Part shown: positions 1 to 15,199 of the stretch, piece by piece
Layout of the letters: the number at the start of each line of letters is the position of its first letter
How positions within the stretch are numbered: position 1 is the first letter of the stretch
Assembly: GCF_052324685.1 (NCBI RefSeq)
Contig: NC_135212.1
Coordinates: 16,624,410 to 16,688,409, forward strand
Reading direction: 5' to 3'
Source of the DNA: Brachyhypopomus gauderio
Taxonomy: Eukaryota; Chordata; Actinopteri; Gymnotiformes; Hypopomidae
Length of the DNA: 64,000 nt
Notes under the pieces: generated by a model
Database searches by the model: none
What the model was told of the DNA's origin: nothing
The model's input: the letters and a program-made list of their open reading frames with translations, nothing else
Position numbers and translations under genes: made by a program

Positions 1-980
1 ATTCAACTAAGGATTTTCATAGTCGAATCTGATTCGTCAGCTTTTCCCTTTAGTCGACTAATAGTCGAATCGGGTTTATTTTTATTTTTTATTTAGAGCA
101 TCTTAAACGGGATCCCGTTCTCATTCAGGACTTTTTTCCTCTTCAAAGTAAAAACCTAAAACACTCAGATAAATGAATACATACGGTAGATTGGCTTTAT
201 TCAGCTTTTATTTATTCACTTACTTATTTTTTATGAAACGTTAGAGAACATTAACCGTCAGTGCGCATTGCGCATATCGAACTGTCAGACACTAAAATGT
301 CAAAAATATTTAAAATAAAATGTGCCTGCCTGAAAATATAAAAACATTGACACACAACAGCAAAAAATATAAGGAAAGGTTCAAGTAACGGGGTTTAAAA
401 GCAAACAACAAAAAATGTTTATAGGCTACTTGCCAAGACCCACCGCGACGAGACGAGATGACACAACTGAAACGACAAACCGCTGAATTGTTTTTTTTTT
501 TTCGCCTTACGCGTTTTAAATGGTATGCCATGTTGGTTGTTGTCGTGCGAAATGAAACACGTTGATGACATAACTTGCACTTTACTTTGTTTGATTCATC
601 TTTATCTTTTTCAAACTTTTGAAGTTTTTTAGTAGCCATTAATCTCGGTAGATGCTGTGTATTCTGTGGCGTGTTCAGCTCTGCTCGTTTAGATTGTGCA
701 ACTGCAGGGTGTGATTTATTAATGTGTAGTAAGGAAGATGCCTATTGTTAATGCACAAACATCATTTTTAAATATTTATTAACAGAAATTAGGATGATTT
801 TATTTGACAAAAGGCTATATATAACGAAAACAAAGACATTTCATGTAACAACTAATGCTTAGCTGCATCCTTGGGCACCCTCATGCAGTTAAAATGGTAC
901 ATTCGACTATGACGTTCATAGACGACTAGGGGGTATAGTCGACTATAGTCGAATCAGCGACTATTGCAGGTCACCCCTAG
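1..980 (-). mobile_element. hAT/ZBED-type DNA transposon remnant, cut by the window edge
   Basis: Both ends carry clustered copies of a short motif (agtcgaatc and its complement) near 20-75 and 900-955, resembling hAT subterminal repeats. The right border seems to be the gcaggtcacccctag stretch ending near 980. Between them a minus-strand frame starts with a BED-type zinc finger (see 490-639). The left terminus is at or beyond base 1, so no target duplication can be tested. No catalytic domain is visible. Assignment to hAT rests on the BED finger and terminal style only. Confidence 0.5.
490..639 (-). pseudogene. BED zinc-finger N-terminus of a hAT transposase (truncated)
   Basis: From the Met at 639 the frame reads a Lys/Asp-rich leader, then Cys-x2-Cys (CKLC) and, about 17 residues later, a TNMAYHLKR segment. 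This is the C-x2-C...H pattern of BED fingers that bind transposon ends. The frame then runs into a lysine stretch encoded by the T-rich tract near 490-502 and unrelated sequence; no hAT dimerisation or RNase-H-like core follows. It is read as a decayed first exon of a ZBED-like transposase, not a host gene. Confidence 0.5.
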
Positions 981-1529
981 TCGGCAGCCTAACTTTTTGA
1001 TTGACAGCTAATTGAGCAATAGAACACGAGAGGGAGTGTGTTATCGTGAATATATGTACATGCCGTTACTTGACAACGCGTCCGCGGAGTGATACAGAGA
1101 ACGAGAATACCGTGCTGTTATCACATATATCTGCAGGGTTAGAACACTTCTCAACCAGTCGGATTGTGAACTAACTTGTATAATTGGCGAATAATCATTT
1201 AGTGTTAGAAGGGGAGGGACAACTGTGAATTTTGATTGGACATAAATTTAAGTAGATTTCTCGATGGGACCAATTAGGTTTACAAATTTATATGTAATTC
1301 ATTGGCCCTTTGGCGAGCTACTCGGAAAGGGGTGGCGAGCTACTGGTAGCTCGCGAGCGACGTGTTGGAGACCCCTGGTCAAGGTAGACGAGACTGTTTC
1401 AATCGCGGGGAGAAGAACGCTCACCAACTAAAATAAAGTTCAAAGAAACTCCAGCGATGTCGAACACAGAACTAGACAAGGGTGCACAACATAATAAGGA
1501 CAGGTGCTAATACTGTGGTGACTGGGGCC
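981..1529. other. Non-coding; includes the right end of another hAT-like repeat
   Basis: No gene is seen. About 1310-1377 contains repeated 'gcgagctac' motifs and ends in ttggagacccctg, the style of a hAT terminus (inverse complement begins caggggtctcc). The matching left end was not located. The remainder has no recognisable structure. Confidence 0.35.
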
Positions 1530-1650
1530 GAGGGAGTGGTTTGGTGCTCGGGGGCGTGTGCTGTGAGGGAGTGGTTTTGTGCTCGGGGGCGTGTGCTGTG
1601 AGGGAGTGGTTTGGTGCTCGGGGGCATGTGCTGTGAGGGAGTGTGAACTG
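1530..1650. repeat. 35-bp minisatellite, three full copies
   Basis: Units start at 1530, 1565 and 1600 (gagggagtggtttggtgctc...), with a partial fourth at 1635. Copies differ by single substitutions. Because 35 is not a multiple of 3, the antisense 'Ser-Thr-Lys-Pro-Leu-Pro' frames across it are repeat artefacts. Confidence 0.85.
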
Positions 1651-1779
1651 AGGCACACACCCTCTGGTGGTAACCCGGCCTCCCCACCATGACAACCTCT
1701 CTGATGCAATTGTGCAGAAAAAGAAACAATTTATAACATGGGTTGTGCTGTGTTCCCTTTCAACTAGCGGGTTGATCTA

Positions 1780-3387
<1,608 letters not shown>

Positions 3388-3390
3388 TAG

Positions 3391-4577
3391 TAATTACGAA
3401 TGTGTAATGGGAATATGAGAAAAACTTCACAGAGTACTAGGTTAAAAATAAACGTGTTTATATTATTACTATAACTTAGTGAGGAGTTTAGCTAGGAGAA
3501 GGTAGCTATTCTCCTAGCTATTCAGCTTTTTGTCTGAATATCCATTGTCTGCTATCTGCACTTCTGTTCAAAGTTAGGTAAAATAATGTTACAGAGTAAC
3601 GGTTGTCAGTGAGTTAGCTGATCAGTCCCTCTCTCTCAGCCCCACGCCCTCGGCACTGCGCATGCAACGCTGCACCTCCCCTAACTCCTGGCTCTCTGTT
3701 CGTGTTTGTTAGCTCAGCTATTTAATTAATCAGCATTGTCCACCATCTCGTCGTGCAGGATTGCACGTCTCCATGTGCTTTGCTTTGCTGCTTTATCCTT
3801 GCTGTATTTTCTGTTTCATTTTGGCCTGTGGTGTATTTAGTGTTCGCTTGTGGATACCTGTCTAAGCAGGATGTTGCATACTTTTTTCTAATCCTATTCT
3901 GTAGTTTGCTGTCATTCTCCCCTGTGTTTCAGTAGGATATACAATATTTGATTGCCTGTCTGCTCTCTGTTCCCCATGTTGTTGTTATCCATTAAACCTG
4001 CTAGTGTTCATGTCAGCCCATCTGTCATTAGGTTAATTTAGCAAGCTAGCCCTCATTAACTATGTATTCCATAGATATTGAAATTCAGACCCAAGACATC
4101 AATTTGACAATTAAAAGAAAACATGGGTAACTGTTTTTGTGGCATGAATGCATATTACGTATAGCATTGTTTATGCAGTCCCAGATGATAGCACTGTAAA
4201 TAATAATGAATGAGAACGAGAATAATGGCTGTACAGGATGACACCATTAGCAACATTATCAGCTAATATTAGTGCATAAGCCAGCTAATGTTAACTGTGC
4301 AGCTAAAACAACTTCACAATTACAAGGGTACATTGATTACATGGGTAACATTAAATTCCACAACAGTAATAATCCGGCAATAACCTATTCAGATAATTTT
4401 ATAAATAAAATCTATCACAGCATTATGACTAATGACCCATATCTAATAATGCTAGTAGAGAATCATATGTTACGTCACTGTTTATTCCATTTGATGAACA
4501 TGGAAAAAAACACCTGGGATTTATCTGCTGGGTAGTATATATTGATGGGTAGCACAACTCCATAGAACACCTTTATT
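3391..4577. other. AT-rich non-coding stretch
   Basis: Short open frames here have no recognised domain. A small inverted repeat around 3495-3520 (agctaggagaa / ttctcctagct) can form a hairpin. No gene or named repeat is supported. Confidence 0.4.
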
Positions 4578-4659
4578 TTGACCTCTACAAGTAAAACTGC
4601 AGAAGATGACTGGATTTGCCATTCCAATATCTCCATATTCACAAGATATCTCTCCTCTG

Positions 4660-5460
4660 TTCTAGTACTGCTTGACCTTAGTGCAGCCTTTGATACTGTA
4701 GACAATAACATTCTTATAGATAGACTAGAGAAGTGGGTTGTGGGTTGGTCTCTCAGGAACAGTCCTAAAATGGTTCAGTTCTTATCTGCAAGACAGGAAG
4801 TATTTTGTTGAAATTGAAATAAGACTTCTAGCAGGGTTAATTACTGTAATGGCCTCCTAATAGGACTCCCAAAAAAGACAATCAAACAGCTACAGCTGAT
4901 TCAAAATGCAGCTGCTAGAGTTCTCACTAAGAGCAAAAGAAGTGATCACATTACTCCCATTCTTAAGTTCATACACTTCAAGGTCTTATTACTGGTCTAT
5001 AAATCACTTAATGGTGTTGGACCAGTGTATCTATCTGACATGCTGCAGAGCTATGAGCCAGGCAGAAATCTTAGGTCACTAGGAACTAATCAGTTAGTCC
5101 CGTCAAAGGTAAGAACTATGCAAGGAGAGGCAGTATTTAGCTATTATGCTGTTTCTAAATGGAACCAGCTGTCAGAAGATACTAGAAGAGCTCCAACGTT
5201 AGATGTTTTTAAATCCAAGGTCAAAACGTATTTATTTGAACTGGCTTTTGGTTAGTGTAGGTACCGTAAACGTAGTCAATTTTATTTATTGTTTACTTAT
5301 TCTTATTTATTTTCTCTGTTTCCAGTTTTATTGCTTTTTATTATCTTCTTTAATTATTTTATTTTAATCATTTTATCATTTTATCTTTTATCTTTATAAT
5401 TAATTAATTAATTTATATTTGTGTAAAGCACTTTGAATGTGTGTATGAAAGGTGATATAT
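4660..5460 (+). mobile_element. L2-type LINE fragment (internally deleted reverse transcriptase, 3' end)
   Basis: About 4660-4720 encodes LDLSAAFDTVDNNIL, the first Asp motif of the non-LTR reverse-transcriptase palm. From about 4830 the C-terminal tail follows (LQLIQNAAARVL, then YLSDMLQSYEPGRNLRS and WNQLSEDTRRA..FKSKVKTYLF), ending near 5255. The YxDD region between them is deleted. The 3' end reads aaagcactttgaatgtgtgtatgaaaggtgatatat, close to the tail of the copy ending near 28232, so both belong to one family. Confidence 0.8.
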
Positions 5461-5463
5461 AAA

Positions 5464-5688
5464 GGGGCAGTCATGGCCTGGTGGTAGGGAACTGGTCTTG
5501 TGACCGGAGGGTCGTGGGTTTGATTCCCAGGCCTGAGGCCATGACTGAGGTGCCCTTGAGCAAGGCACCTAAACCCAACTGCTCCCCGGGTGCCGGGCGC
5601 CGGGCTGCCCACCGCTCTGGGCACGTGTGATCCACAGCCCCCTAGTAATCACTAGTTTGTGTGTGTGGTTGCACAGATGGGTTAACCT
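5464..5688 (+). mobile_element. tRNA-derived SINE, copy 1
   Basis: The head has an RNA polymerase III A-box region (tggcctggtggtagggaact) and a B box (gggtttgattccc) spaced as in a tRNA. A body follows (gaggtgcccttgagcaaggcac) that is shared with the copy at 32595-32799. The GC-rich stretch at 5580-5640 is part of the body. The right border is uncertain. It sits directly behind the L2 tail. Confidence 0.75.
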
Positions 5689-6479
5689 CTTGACTCATTA
5701 ATGCGATTTTTTCAACTTTACCTAACGTAGTAGCCTACAGCTTTAATGTTTCTATATAATTTTGTGACTTGAGTGTAAAACCTAGAAACCAGCTGACTAC
5801 AATTGTTAATATGGGTAGAAAAATTGGTAAAAAAAAAAGAAGTTCCCATTAGTTTGAATGCTTGTTTTTCTTAAGAGTCCACACACTTTCACAGAACAGT
5901 GATCAGTCCATGTGATGATACTGGCCTCAAGTCTCATATTAAAGCAATGACACACACTCAGTTCTGCTACCACAAGGCAAGGCTAATCTATAATTAATAT
6001 CTCATATGGAATTAGAACTAACACTGTGTGAAGGTTATGCTCTCCTCAAAGCCAATGCAATATTTACATTCAGATTGGCCCAGATAAAAATTTGCATTGA
6101 GGGAGCAGGCGAGACAGAGACTGTAGGTTATTGATAACTTATGCATGGCTCTCTCTGATGATGACCTCCCCTAGTAGATGCAGAAGGGAGACACTATGAG
6201 TCTGTATTAACATGGAATGTATTGCTGCATTTCACGTCCTATCTCTGTCACCTTTCTTTTCAGTAATATTTTCTTTTTCTGTTTACACACATGTACTCGC
6301 TCTCTCTCACAAACATACACACACACACACACGTACAGTTCAGTTTGGACTTGCTTGATTTAAACAAGCTTTATTATTCGGCATTTTATGCGCTGAATGC
6401 TGCTACATAGTATTTCTGATGTAAGCCATAGGTTCAACCATTTGAAAATTAATCTCAACCCAAACCATCTTTCTCCTAG
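5689..6479. other. Intronic or 5'-flanking DNA of sphkap
   Basis: No coding exon was found. It contains a short (AC)n run near 6314-6332 and ends in a pyrimidine-rich tract with acceptor ctttctcctag at 6469-6479. Earlier sphkap exons must lie left of this window or were missed. Confidence 0.5.
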
Positions 6480-9400
6480 ATGCAGACACTAGTGTTTCAG
6501 CAGAAGCAGTTCAGCATATTCAGAGGCACACAATGGTGGAGAATGAAGACAGCGAAGACTCAGAGACCCTTTGCGCCTCCACCAAGTCCCACAAGCTATC
6601 TAGGGTCTCCTCTGCTCCTACCAGGAGCAGCAACACTGCAACTCCTAAACACAATAGCCAGTCCACCAACGAGTCAACTGGACATTATGCCACCAACCTC
6701 ACTGAGTCTGTTCTGCAGGATGCCTTTAGTCGCCTGTATCAGGACGAAAGATCCTTCACTCCTGAGGCAGCGGTGAGTATCTCTGGCTCTCCGCCGAAGG
6801 CAGCTATCATGAGCCAGTCCATGGATGAATCCCCAAGGGTGAGAACCCACTCTTTCGAACTTCCCAAAATTGTAATTGTCCAGAGTCCTGATAACTGTGA
6901 TGAGGCAGGGGAGTGGACACACATGCACAGGGCATCCAAGCACCACGGAGAACATGGTCACAGAACGCATGAACGCAGGGTCCATAGTCACAGCGTCAAG
7001 CCTGGAGTATCTCGACACACTCACCACAGCTCTCCCATCAGACACACATCTAAACCTGTGGAGTTAGCATTAGCATGTGCTGCTAGCGTCATTGGCACAA
7101 TCGTCACCCCGCAGATCATTGAAAGACTTACAGTAGAATCAGGAGATGACGACGATGAGGATGGTGAGAATGAAGGAGAGGGCAGTGAAACTGAACAAGC
7201 AGACTACTCACTCTCTTCTGCTGTGTGTGGCATGTCTCAGATGGCAGGAGCAATAGCAATTGTAGATTCTGCTAATGCCGAAGACACGGGCGAAATGTTC
7301 TCTACATCTTTGGGGTTGCTCTCAGTTGCCCAGGCATCCACAGCTGTTCCACTGCATTGTAGTGTGACGGAAGGCACCAGCGTTGATGCATTCAGAGCTA
7401 ACGTGGCAGAAGTTCTACTCAGAGAGGCTTCTGCAGTACTAATTCACAAGCAGAGTTACACCAGCATAGCAAATTTTATAGAAACCACTTACAACAAGAT
7501 TGTAGGTGGGATCACATGTCCAAGGAGGTTGTACCAGGAGTATCTGGAGGTGGACGATTTTACACAGGAAGTGGGGGAAAGTGTGGTGAAACACACCATG
7601 GAGAAGGTTGTAAAGAGGAAAGAGCTTGAAGGGAAAGATGCCTCCAACATTCAAGGTTTACTCATGGAAAGTGTGAGTAGCTTGCTTTTTGATGTCCTTT
7701 ATGTAACATCAAGGAAAATCACTGACATTTCAAAATGTTATCCAGGGTCTGATAGGCCAGATGGCGAAGTTAGCTCCACAGTATATGAGAGTGGATGCAA
7801 GCTCGACAGAGAAGCATTAAGCCAATTACAGCATTCCATTGTCTCAAACTACACTGATAACCCCAGTGATAAGCAGAGTGGTCCAGAGAAATTCTCCTCT
7901 CACATGGAGAAACAAGAGAATGAAACTAGGGAGATGCAGGAAGAGAGAGAGGGTGAATTTAGTGGGAAAGAGTCATGCAAGACCACTCATAGCAGAACAA
8001 ACATCCCTACTGACAGGGAAGTGGCTGATTTGCAGGGGCCATTGAGTAAGTGTGAGAGGACGTGGAACTTGGCAGAAAACTCACCCCTGCACAATGCTAG
8101 AGGGAGAACTGGGCGTGAGGGTCAAGGCAGGCATCAGGTCTCCTCTTTCGGCCCAGGAGCCCTTGCTGTACCTAAGTCAGATCATTTCGAGTGCAAGACA
8201 CCAGTCACATGCTTCGCTGAAGACTTGGCAACAACAGTGGTCTCCATGGCGACAGAGCTGGCAGCAATATGTCTGGAAAATTCTAGTGGCAAGCAACCCT
8301 GGTTTTCTGCCCTAAAGGGGGGATCAGATGTACCAGAGGGCCTCCTGCTGCCCTGCCGCACTGCTGCAGTTCTCCGCAGAAAAGAAAATCAGAATGGTAA
8401 TGGAGTGGCCAAAAAGCACCGGCCCCCTCGCCTGAGTGAGATCAAGCGCAAAACAGAGGAGCAGCCTGAGCTCATGGAGCGGCTTGTCAATCGCGTGGTG
8501 GACGAAACAGTCAACCTAGATGAGCTAGCGATTTCTGACCCATTCTCTCTCTTTGCCTCAGAGGTCACAGCCAGGATCATGAACTGTCCTGAACTGAATG
8601 TGGTGGACACTTCCAAATCTGGTCAGCCACCCCGCAACCGGCTGCAGTGTGAGAGGTGGAGCAGCCGTGGCAAAGCTGCCAGCTATGAGAGCATTCCAGA
8701 GGAGGACACAGATCCTTCAGGTGTGGCCAATACCTTGGGGCCAGGCAACAGGCTGGGCCACAACCTGAGTCGAGGCAGCTCCATCTCTAAACAGTCCAGC
8801 TGTGACAGCATCACAGATGAGTTCTCACGGTTCATGGTGAACCAGATGGAGACAGAGGGACGAGGCTTTGACCTGCTGCTGGACTACTATGCTGGAAAGA
8901 ATGCCAGCAATATCCTAGCAGCAGCTGTTCAGCAGGCAGCCACCAGAAAAAATGGTCACCTCAATGTCCAGACATCATCGTGCCTCTCCAAGCAATCCAG
9001 CACAGAGAGCATTACAGAGGAATTTTACCACTTTATGCTTAGAGACATGGACAAAGAGAACAAAGACTACAGTATCATTAAGACCAAAGAATGGAGCAAC
9101 AGTCTTTTGCCTCCGGCCCCTAGAACCCCCTTCTGCATCCGCCAGTCTTCTGTTCCAGATAGAAGATCATCTGATTCTAGACTGACTGTAAACTCACCTA
9201 TCAAAGCCAACTCATTTGATGGATTTGCCAGGAATGTCCATAGTGACTCACTTAACATCTACCCTTCGAACTGTGTGTCATCCACAGGCCTCTGCAAGTC
9301 TGATTCTTGCTTATACAAGCGTGGCCACACAGACCATATCACAGACATGCTCATCCATGAGACATGGGCCAGCTCTATTGAGTCTCTGATGCTTAAAAAT

Positions 9401-12400
9401 AAGATCATAACAGAGCCCTCAGAGGACAGCATGGAGTTAGATTCCACTGACACCCAGCCCCATGTCCAGCTCTTCGCTAATCGACTAGCCACTGAAATTG
9501 TTGAGAGTGGGAAGTCGCTACTGGGAGGTCAGCATGATGGAGGAGTGGGGACACACCAGCAGCATTCTACAGTTGGAGAAAGGAGGCGAGGTTTCAAGCA
9601 GTCTCGCCCAGGAAACAGTCATAGTTGGTTGGCTATGGAACTGCAGGAGGGTAGTGAAGTCCCCCCAGGGTCCGTGCATGGGTGTCCAGCATGGAAGGGC
9701 AAAAGGGAGGTTCCTCTGATCCACATAGAGCCAGATCAAAGGGATGAGGGGGCTGAAGAATCGGAGAGAGAAGGCAGAAGGAAATCATACCCTCAGGTCC
9801 AACAACCTCAAAGGAGTGCGAGGAGAGTGATGTTAAGCCAGACCAGGTACAGTGAAAGAAAACACATGCACACACATTTATACACACCTCTTGAGATTTA
9901 AACTTTTGCTCAGAATATTACAAGAGCAGCAGACAAGCTTGGGGAGCAGCTTTGAACAAGCAGTATGCCAAATGCAATGGAAACATCATAGCAGAGCTGA
10001 GTGACTTTGATCTGCCAGAGAACAAGAGAGGTGGAGTGAAAGAGATATTTTTATAATTTATATTAAATTGTTGACCAGTTCCTTTAATACAAAATTATTG
10101 TTCCATTTAGTACTTTAAAAATAGTTACATTGCACAACAAAACAAACTTTCCATAATAATCTCCATAGTTCATGTTTAAATGGTGGTTGTGCACTCACTG
10201 TCATCTTTATTAATTACCACTTGCTGGTATCAGGTTGGATCCTCTTTTGCCTTCAGAATTGCTGTAAACATTCCTCAGAGATTTTGGTCCATGATGGCAC
10301 GATGGCACCATGTCAATTTTTCGGCTGCACGTCCTAGATTAGATTGAGATCTGGTGACTGTGGAGGCCAAATGAGTAGTGAACTCATGGTCATTGAGATT
10401 ATTTGAGCTTTGTTACATGGCATGTTATCCTGCTGGAAGCCATCAGAACATGGATACAATGTGGTCATAAATGGATTGTAGTGATGCTCAGGAAGACTGT
10501 GGAATAAAAATAATGATCAATTATGTATTAAGTAATTAAGGGGCTTTCGTGTTGTTTAAGCAAAATTCTGATTGTACCATATACCATATTTTCCGGACTA
10601 TAAGCCCCTACTTTTTTCCCACGCTTTGAACCATGCAGCTTATATTGAGGTGCAGCTTTTCTGTAGATTTTTCTTCACCCGTCAGGGGGCGGAGCAAAAA
10701 GTGAATCAGGTGGTAGGTCAAAGTTGTAAATCAAAAAAGAAAGTGCTCATTTTCATTTAGCACATGCAAGCAGCAGGCACGACGGATAATTTTTTTCAAA
10801 CCAACATGTGTTGTGCCAAATGCCAACTCCCCTCATTTGCACACGAATAAAGACGCTACAGTTGATATTAGGGAGTTACAGTGACTATAACTTAGTTCAT
10901 TGAGCACTCTAGTTTTGTCCTAACTAGATATTTAGACATAATGCTGCTGTAATACTGCGAAATCAAGTGGTCAGAGGTGAACTTGGTGTGTATTTTATTT
11001 AAAATAATTAACACCCTTGAGCCAGTGTGGCTTTGGACATAGATAATGCCGTTTGCTGTGATGGATAATTAAAGTCTAGCTCTTATTTATGCATAGCAAT
11101 GTAAATCGACAATATAATCTGTAATGTCTTTATGCGCAGATAAACGAGGGGAGTCGAAATTCAGCACAACACCGGCTGAAAGCCAAATCTGTCGCACGTG
11201 AAATGCTACAGGCACCATTCAGAAACTGATTAGTTCAGTAGATATATGCTGCTTTTAGCCCGGTGCGGCTTATACAACATTTTCCATTTTTTTTTACTTT
11301 GTAGGTGCGGCTTATATTGAGGTGCGCTCTATAGTCCAGAAAATACGGTAAATGTGCATCATACCAGGCAGCATGTTTCTGGACTCCTGTTGTCCAGTGT
11401 TGGTGAGCCTTTGCGAACTGTAGCCTCTGTAGCCCATCTCTCTCAGGTTTGATGTGTTGTGGGTTCAGAAATGCTTTTCTGAACAAGTGGTTGTTGCCTT
11501 TCTAACAGCTCAAAGGTTTGGCCATTCTCTTCTGATCTCTGGCATCAGCAAGGCATTTCCACCATGAAAAACATTGCTCACGGGATATTTTCTGTTGTTT
11601 AGATCTGTTAAGCATGAACAATCATGTCACATTCAAAGTCACTTAAATCATCTTTCTTCCCCATCTGATTCTTAGATGAACTTCAGGTTGCCTTGACCAC
11701 GTCTAAATGTATTGTGTTGTTGTCATGTGGTTGGCTAATTAGATATTTGACATTACATTTACGGCATTTAGCAGACGCTCTTATCCAGAGCGACTTACAA
11801 AAGTGCTAAGTGTTTAGTCAGAATATGCATCTCTGTCTAGTATAAACAGGTTTAAGTCCAAACTACTCAAGCTCAAGCACTGCCATAAACAGTTGCCAGT
11901 GCTGATACCTAGAAAGAAGACAACAAATATAAGATTAGACACAGAGCAATACCTAGCAAGACTGAAATACCTACAAGACTACATTAGCAAGTGTTCCCAG
12001 AGATAAAGTGCAATTATGATTTATACCAATGCTTCAGTAGATTCGTGCTTATAAGTGCTTTACAAAGAGATGGGTCTTCAGTCTGCATTTGAAAACCGTG
12101 AGAGAGTTCGCTGTTCGGATAGCCAGTGGAAGTTCGTTCCACCATCTGGGAGCCAGGACATAGAAGCATCTTGTCGCGTGTCTTCCATGAATCTTGAGGG
12201 ATGGCGGGTCAAGCCGAGCCGTACTTGAAGCGCGAAGGGCTCGAGGTGCGGATCGACTCTTGACCATTGCCATTGACATAATATGCAGTTGAACAGGTGT
12301 AACTAATAAAGTGGCCACTGAATGTATTTCAGTCTTTCCAGGTGTCAAATGCTTGATATATTTTCTGACATGTACTGATATATTATAGTGCTGTATAGAT

Positions 12401-14266
12401 AGTACACATTAACACATAACCAAGTGCTAGTAGCAGATGGCAAATGACACTGCAGTTATGCCATGTACTCTTTCCCCCTCAGCAGTGACAGGACCGCCGC
12501 AGTGCCCACAGTGCCCTCTTCAGCCATGGAAGGAGAGCACCGCTCTTTCAGCACTAGCAGTGAGGAGAGCAGCTCAGGCAGTTGGGCTCAGGTTGCCCCT
12601 GATGAAGACCTCCAAGAAGAGACCACCAGTAGCTTTATTCAGCTAAGCGAGGGGTCAGTCTTTCTGAAGCTACTCCATTTGTTTGACACCCCCCCCCCCG
12701 TCAACAATTTACGTTCGCATATAAACGCGAATGAACAAGCGTATGAACAAGAGTGTCCTTGTTTTTTGTCAGACCTGGGTGGCAACCCTAGCCTTTACCT
12801 AGACAAGGGACGTAACAACGGATAGGTTAAAGGCAGAGGACAACTTCCGGTCTGAGTATGAAATCACAAATTGGTGAAATTGGTACCTTAATCTTAATAT
12901 TGCCTGAAATTTTAGCTGAACATACAAAGGTAGAGAAACTACAAATTACATATGAAAGGAGCTTGCTTAAACACAGTGATGCAATCCAGATATAAATTAT
13001 TGCAAGACAGACACACTTTTGTTGCACTGTCAGCACACAAGCACAGAACAATACATCAAATGAGGTTACATTACCTAGAAGAAAGTAATACACCACTTTA
13101 GGCTATTTATTTTCTTGGTCCTGGGTTAGTGAGATGCCCCACCCCAGCTGCCCACCACTGCCAGGCAAAAAGCTTGCCATGCTTAACGTCTCAAGTCCTG
13201 TATCATGTGTGCCAACTCCTAGCCTGTATCATGCCTTCATTTATCTCAAATGCTTAACTCCATGTACCTCCATGTACCTCCTTACTTTCATTCCATCCAA
13301 TTTCTTACCTTTAGCTGCCAAAGGGAATGGCTTGCCTGCTAGTGTGTAATGGGTTTGGAGAAGATGTGCCTCCATTGCCAGGCAGCTTGGCCAACACTGC
13401 CTGAGTCTCCTCTCCTGCTCTCAGTTTGTTAATGCCCTCCCATCGTTCTGGCATAGATCCCAAAATAGTGCTGCTGCAGTGTGGATGTTTACCCAGACTG
13501 CCAGAGCCAGACTCAGGAAGTGTAATTGCATATGTGCATGTGTGTATTACAGGAATGGGAACAGCAGTGGATCAAGTCTTGGTGTGGCAGACCTGGAGGG
13601 CTTTCCAGAAGGAACTGCTTCCACAGTGCTAAACAGGTAGCTGGGAGCACATGCTAAGCTCATCCCATCCAGCCAGCAACATTCCTGCAGCTCTGGGGTT
13701 AATTGCAATGTTAACTTCCTCTGAGCTCATCATGCTGTTCAATTGCCCTTTTCCCACACTTCTGCTCTGAGATGAGAACCTGTGAGATACTGCTCAGATA
13801 AAGTACAGTATGTTAGATGGAGATGACAACGCTACTTGGACAAAGTAAAATGAAGGCAGATGTATGAAGCTTTATTTTACTGACACTGATGTTTGTTTAC
13901 TAACATTCATGATCCTAGTTACATATATATCATGGAGGGGTCTAAACTTTTCATTTTAGGTGCTTGTCCACTATGAGAGACATAATCTACAAAAATTTGA
14001 AATCCAGAAATCACAATGTATGATTTTTAAATAAATTATTGGTGTGTTACAGCTGCAAATAAGTATTTGAACTCCTGCCAATCAGCAAAAAAAAATGAAC
14101 AATCATACGTTGTGATTTCTGGAATTTTTTTCTGAGATTATGTCTCTTACAGTGGACATGCACCTAAGATGACAATTTCTGACCCCTCCATGATTTCTAA
14201 GTGGGAGAACTTGTAAAATCATGGTTCAAAGTTGTGTTGAAATACTTATTTCCTCACTGTATATAT

Positions 14267-14340
<74 letters not shown>

Positions 14341-15141
14341 TATATACACTACTGTTCAAAAGTTTGGGGTCACCTAGACAATTTTGTGTTTTCCCTGAAA
14401 TTTCATACTTTTATTTATCAAATTAGTTGCAAAATGAATAGAAATATAGTCCAGACATTGACAAGGTAGATGTTTTTTTTTTTTTTTGAAATAATTTTCT
14501 ACTTTAAACTTTGCTTTCATCAAAGAATGCTCTCTTAGCAGCAATTACAGCATTGCAGACCTTTGGCATTCTAGCTGTTAATTTGCTGAGGTAATCTGGA
14601 GAAATTTCACCCCATGAAGCCGCTCCCACAAGTTTGATTGGGTTAATGGGCACTTTTTTCGTACCATACGGTCAAGCTGCTTCCAGAACAGCTCAATGGG
14701 GTTGAGATCTGGTGACTGCGCTGGCCACTCCATTACCGATAAAACACCAGCTGCTTGCTTCTTCTCTAAATAGTTTGTGCATAATTTGGAGGTGTGCTTT
14801 GGGTCATTGTCCTGTTGCAGGATGAAATTGGCTCCAGTCAAGCGCTGTCCACAAGGTATGGCATGGTGTTGCAAAATGGAGTGATAGCCTTCCTTATTCA
14901 AAATCCCTTTTACCTTGTTCAAATCTCCCACTTTACCAGCACCAAAGCAACCCCAGACCATCACATTACCTCCAGATGTAATGTGTTTGTTTTGACAGAT
15001 GGTGTCAGGCACTCTTCCAGCATCTTTTCAGTTGTTCTGCGTCTCACAAATGTTCGTCTGTGTGATCCAAACACCTCAAACTTTGATTCATCTGTCCATA
15101 ACACTTTTTTCCAATCTTCCTCTGTCCAATGTCTGTGTTCT

Positions 15142-15199
<58 letters not shown>

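Larger units (their letters stand above)
10191..12326 (-). mobile_element. Non-autonomous DNA transposon, split by two later insertions
   Basis: The right end reads ggtgtaactaataaagtggccactg (about 12296-12320). The left end, cactcactgtcatctttatt (about 10192), is its degraded inverse. Interior flanks 10220-10580, 11351-11746 and 12280-12326 read continuously once the insertions at 10582-11350 and 11754-12272 are removed. No coding capacity is seen. It lies in the sphkap intron after the large exon. Confidence 0.55.

Noticed and set aside
5464..5540. tRNA gene suggested by A and B boxes (also at 18831 and 32720)
   Set aside because: The box region continues into a shared SINE body and the copies do not form a proper tRNA cloverleaf.
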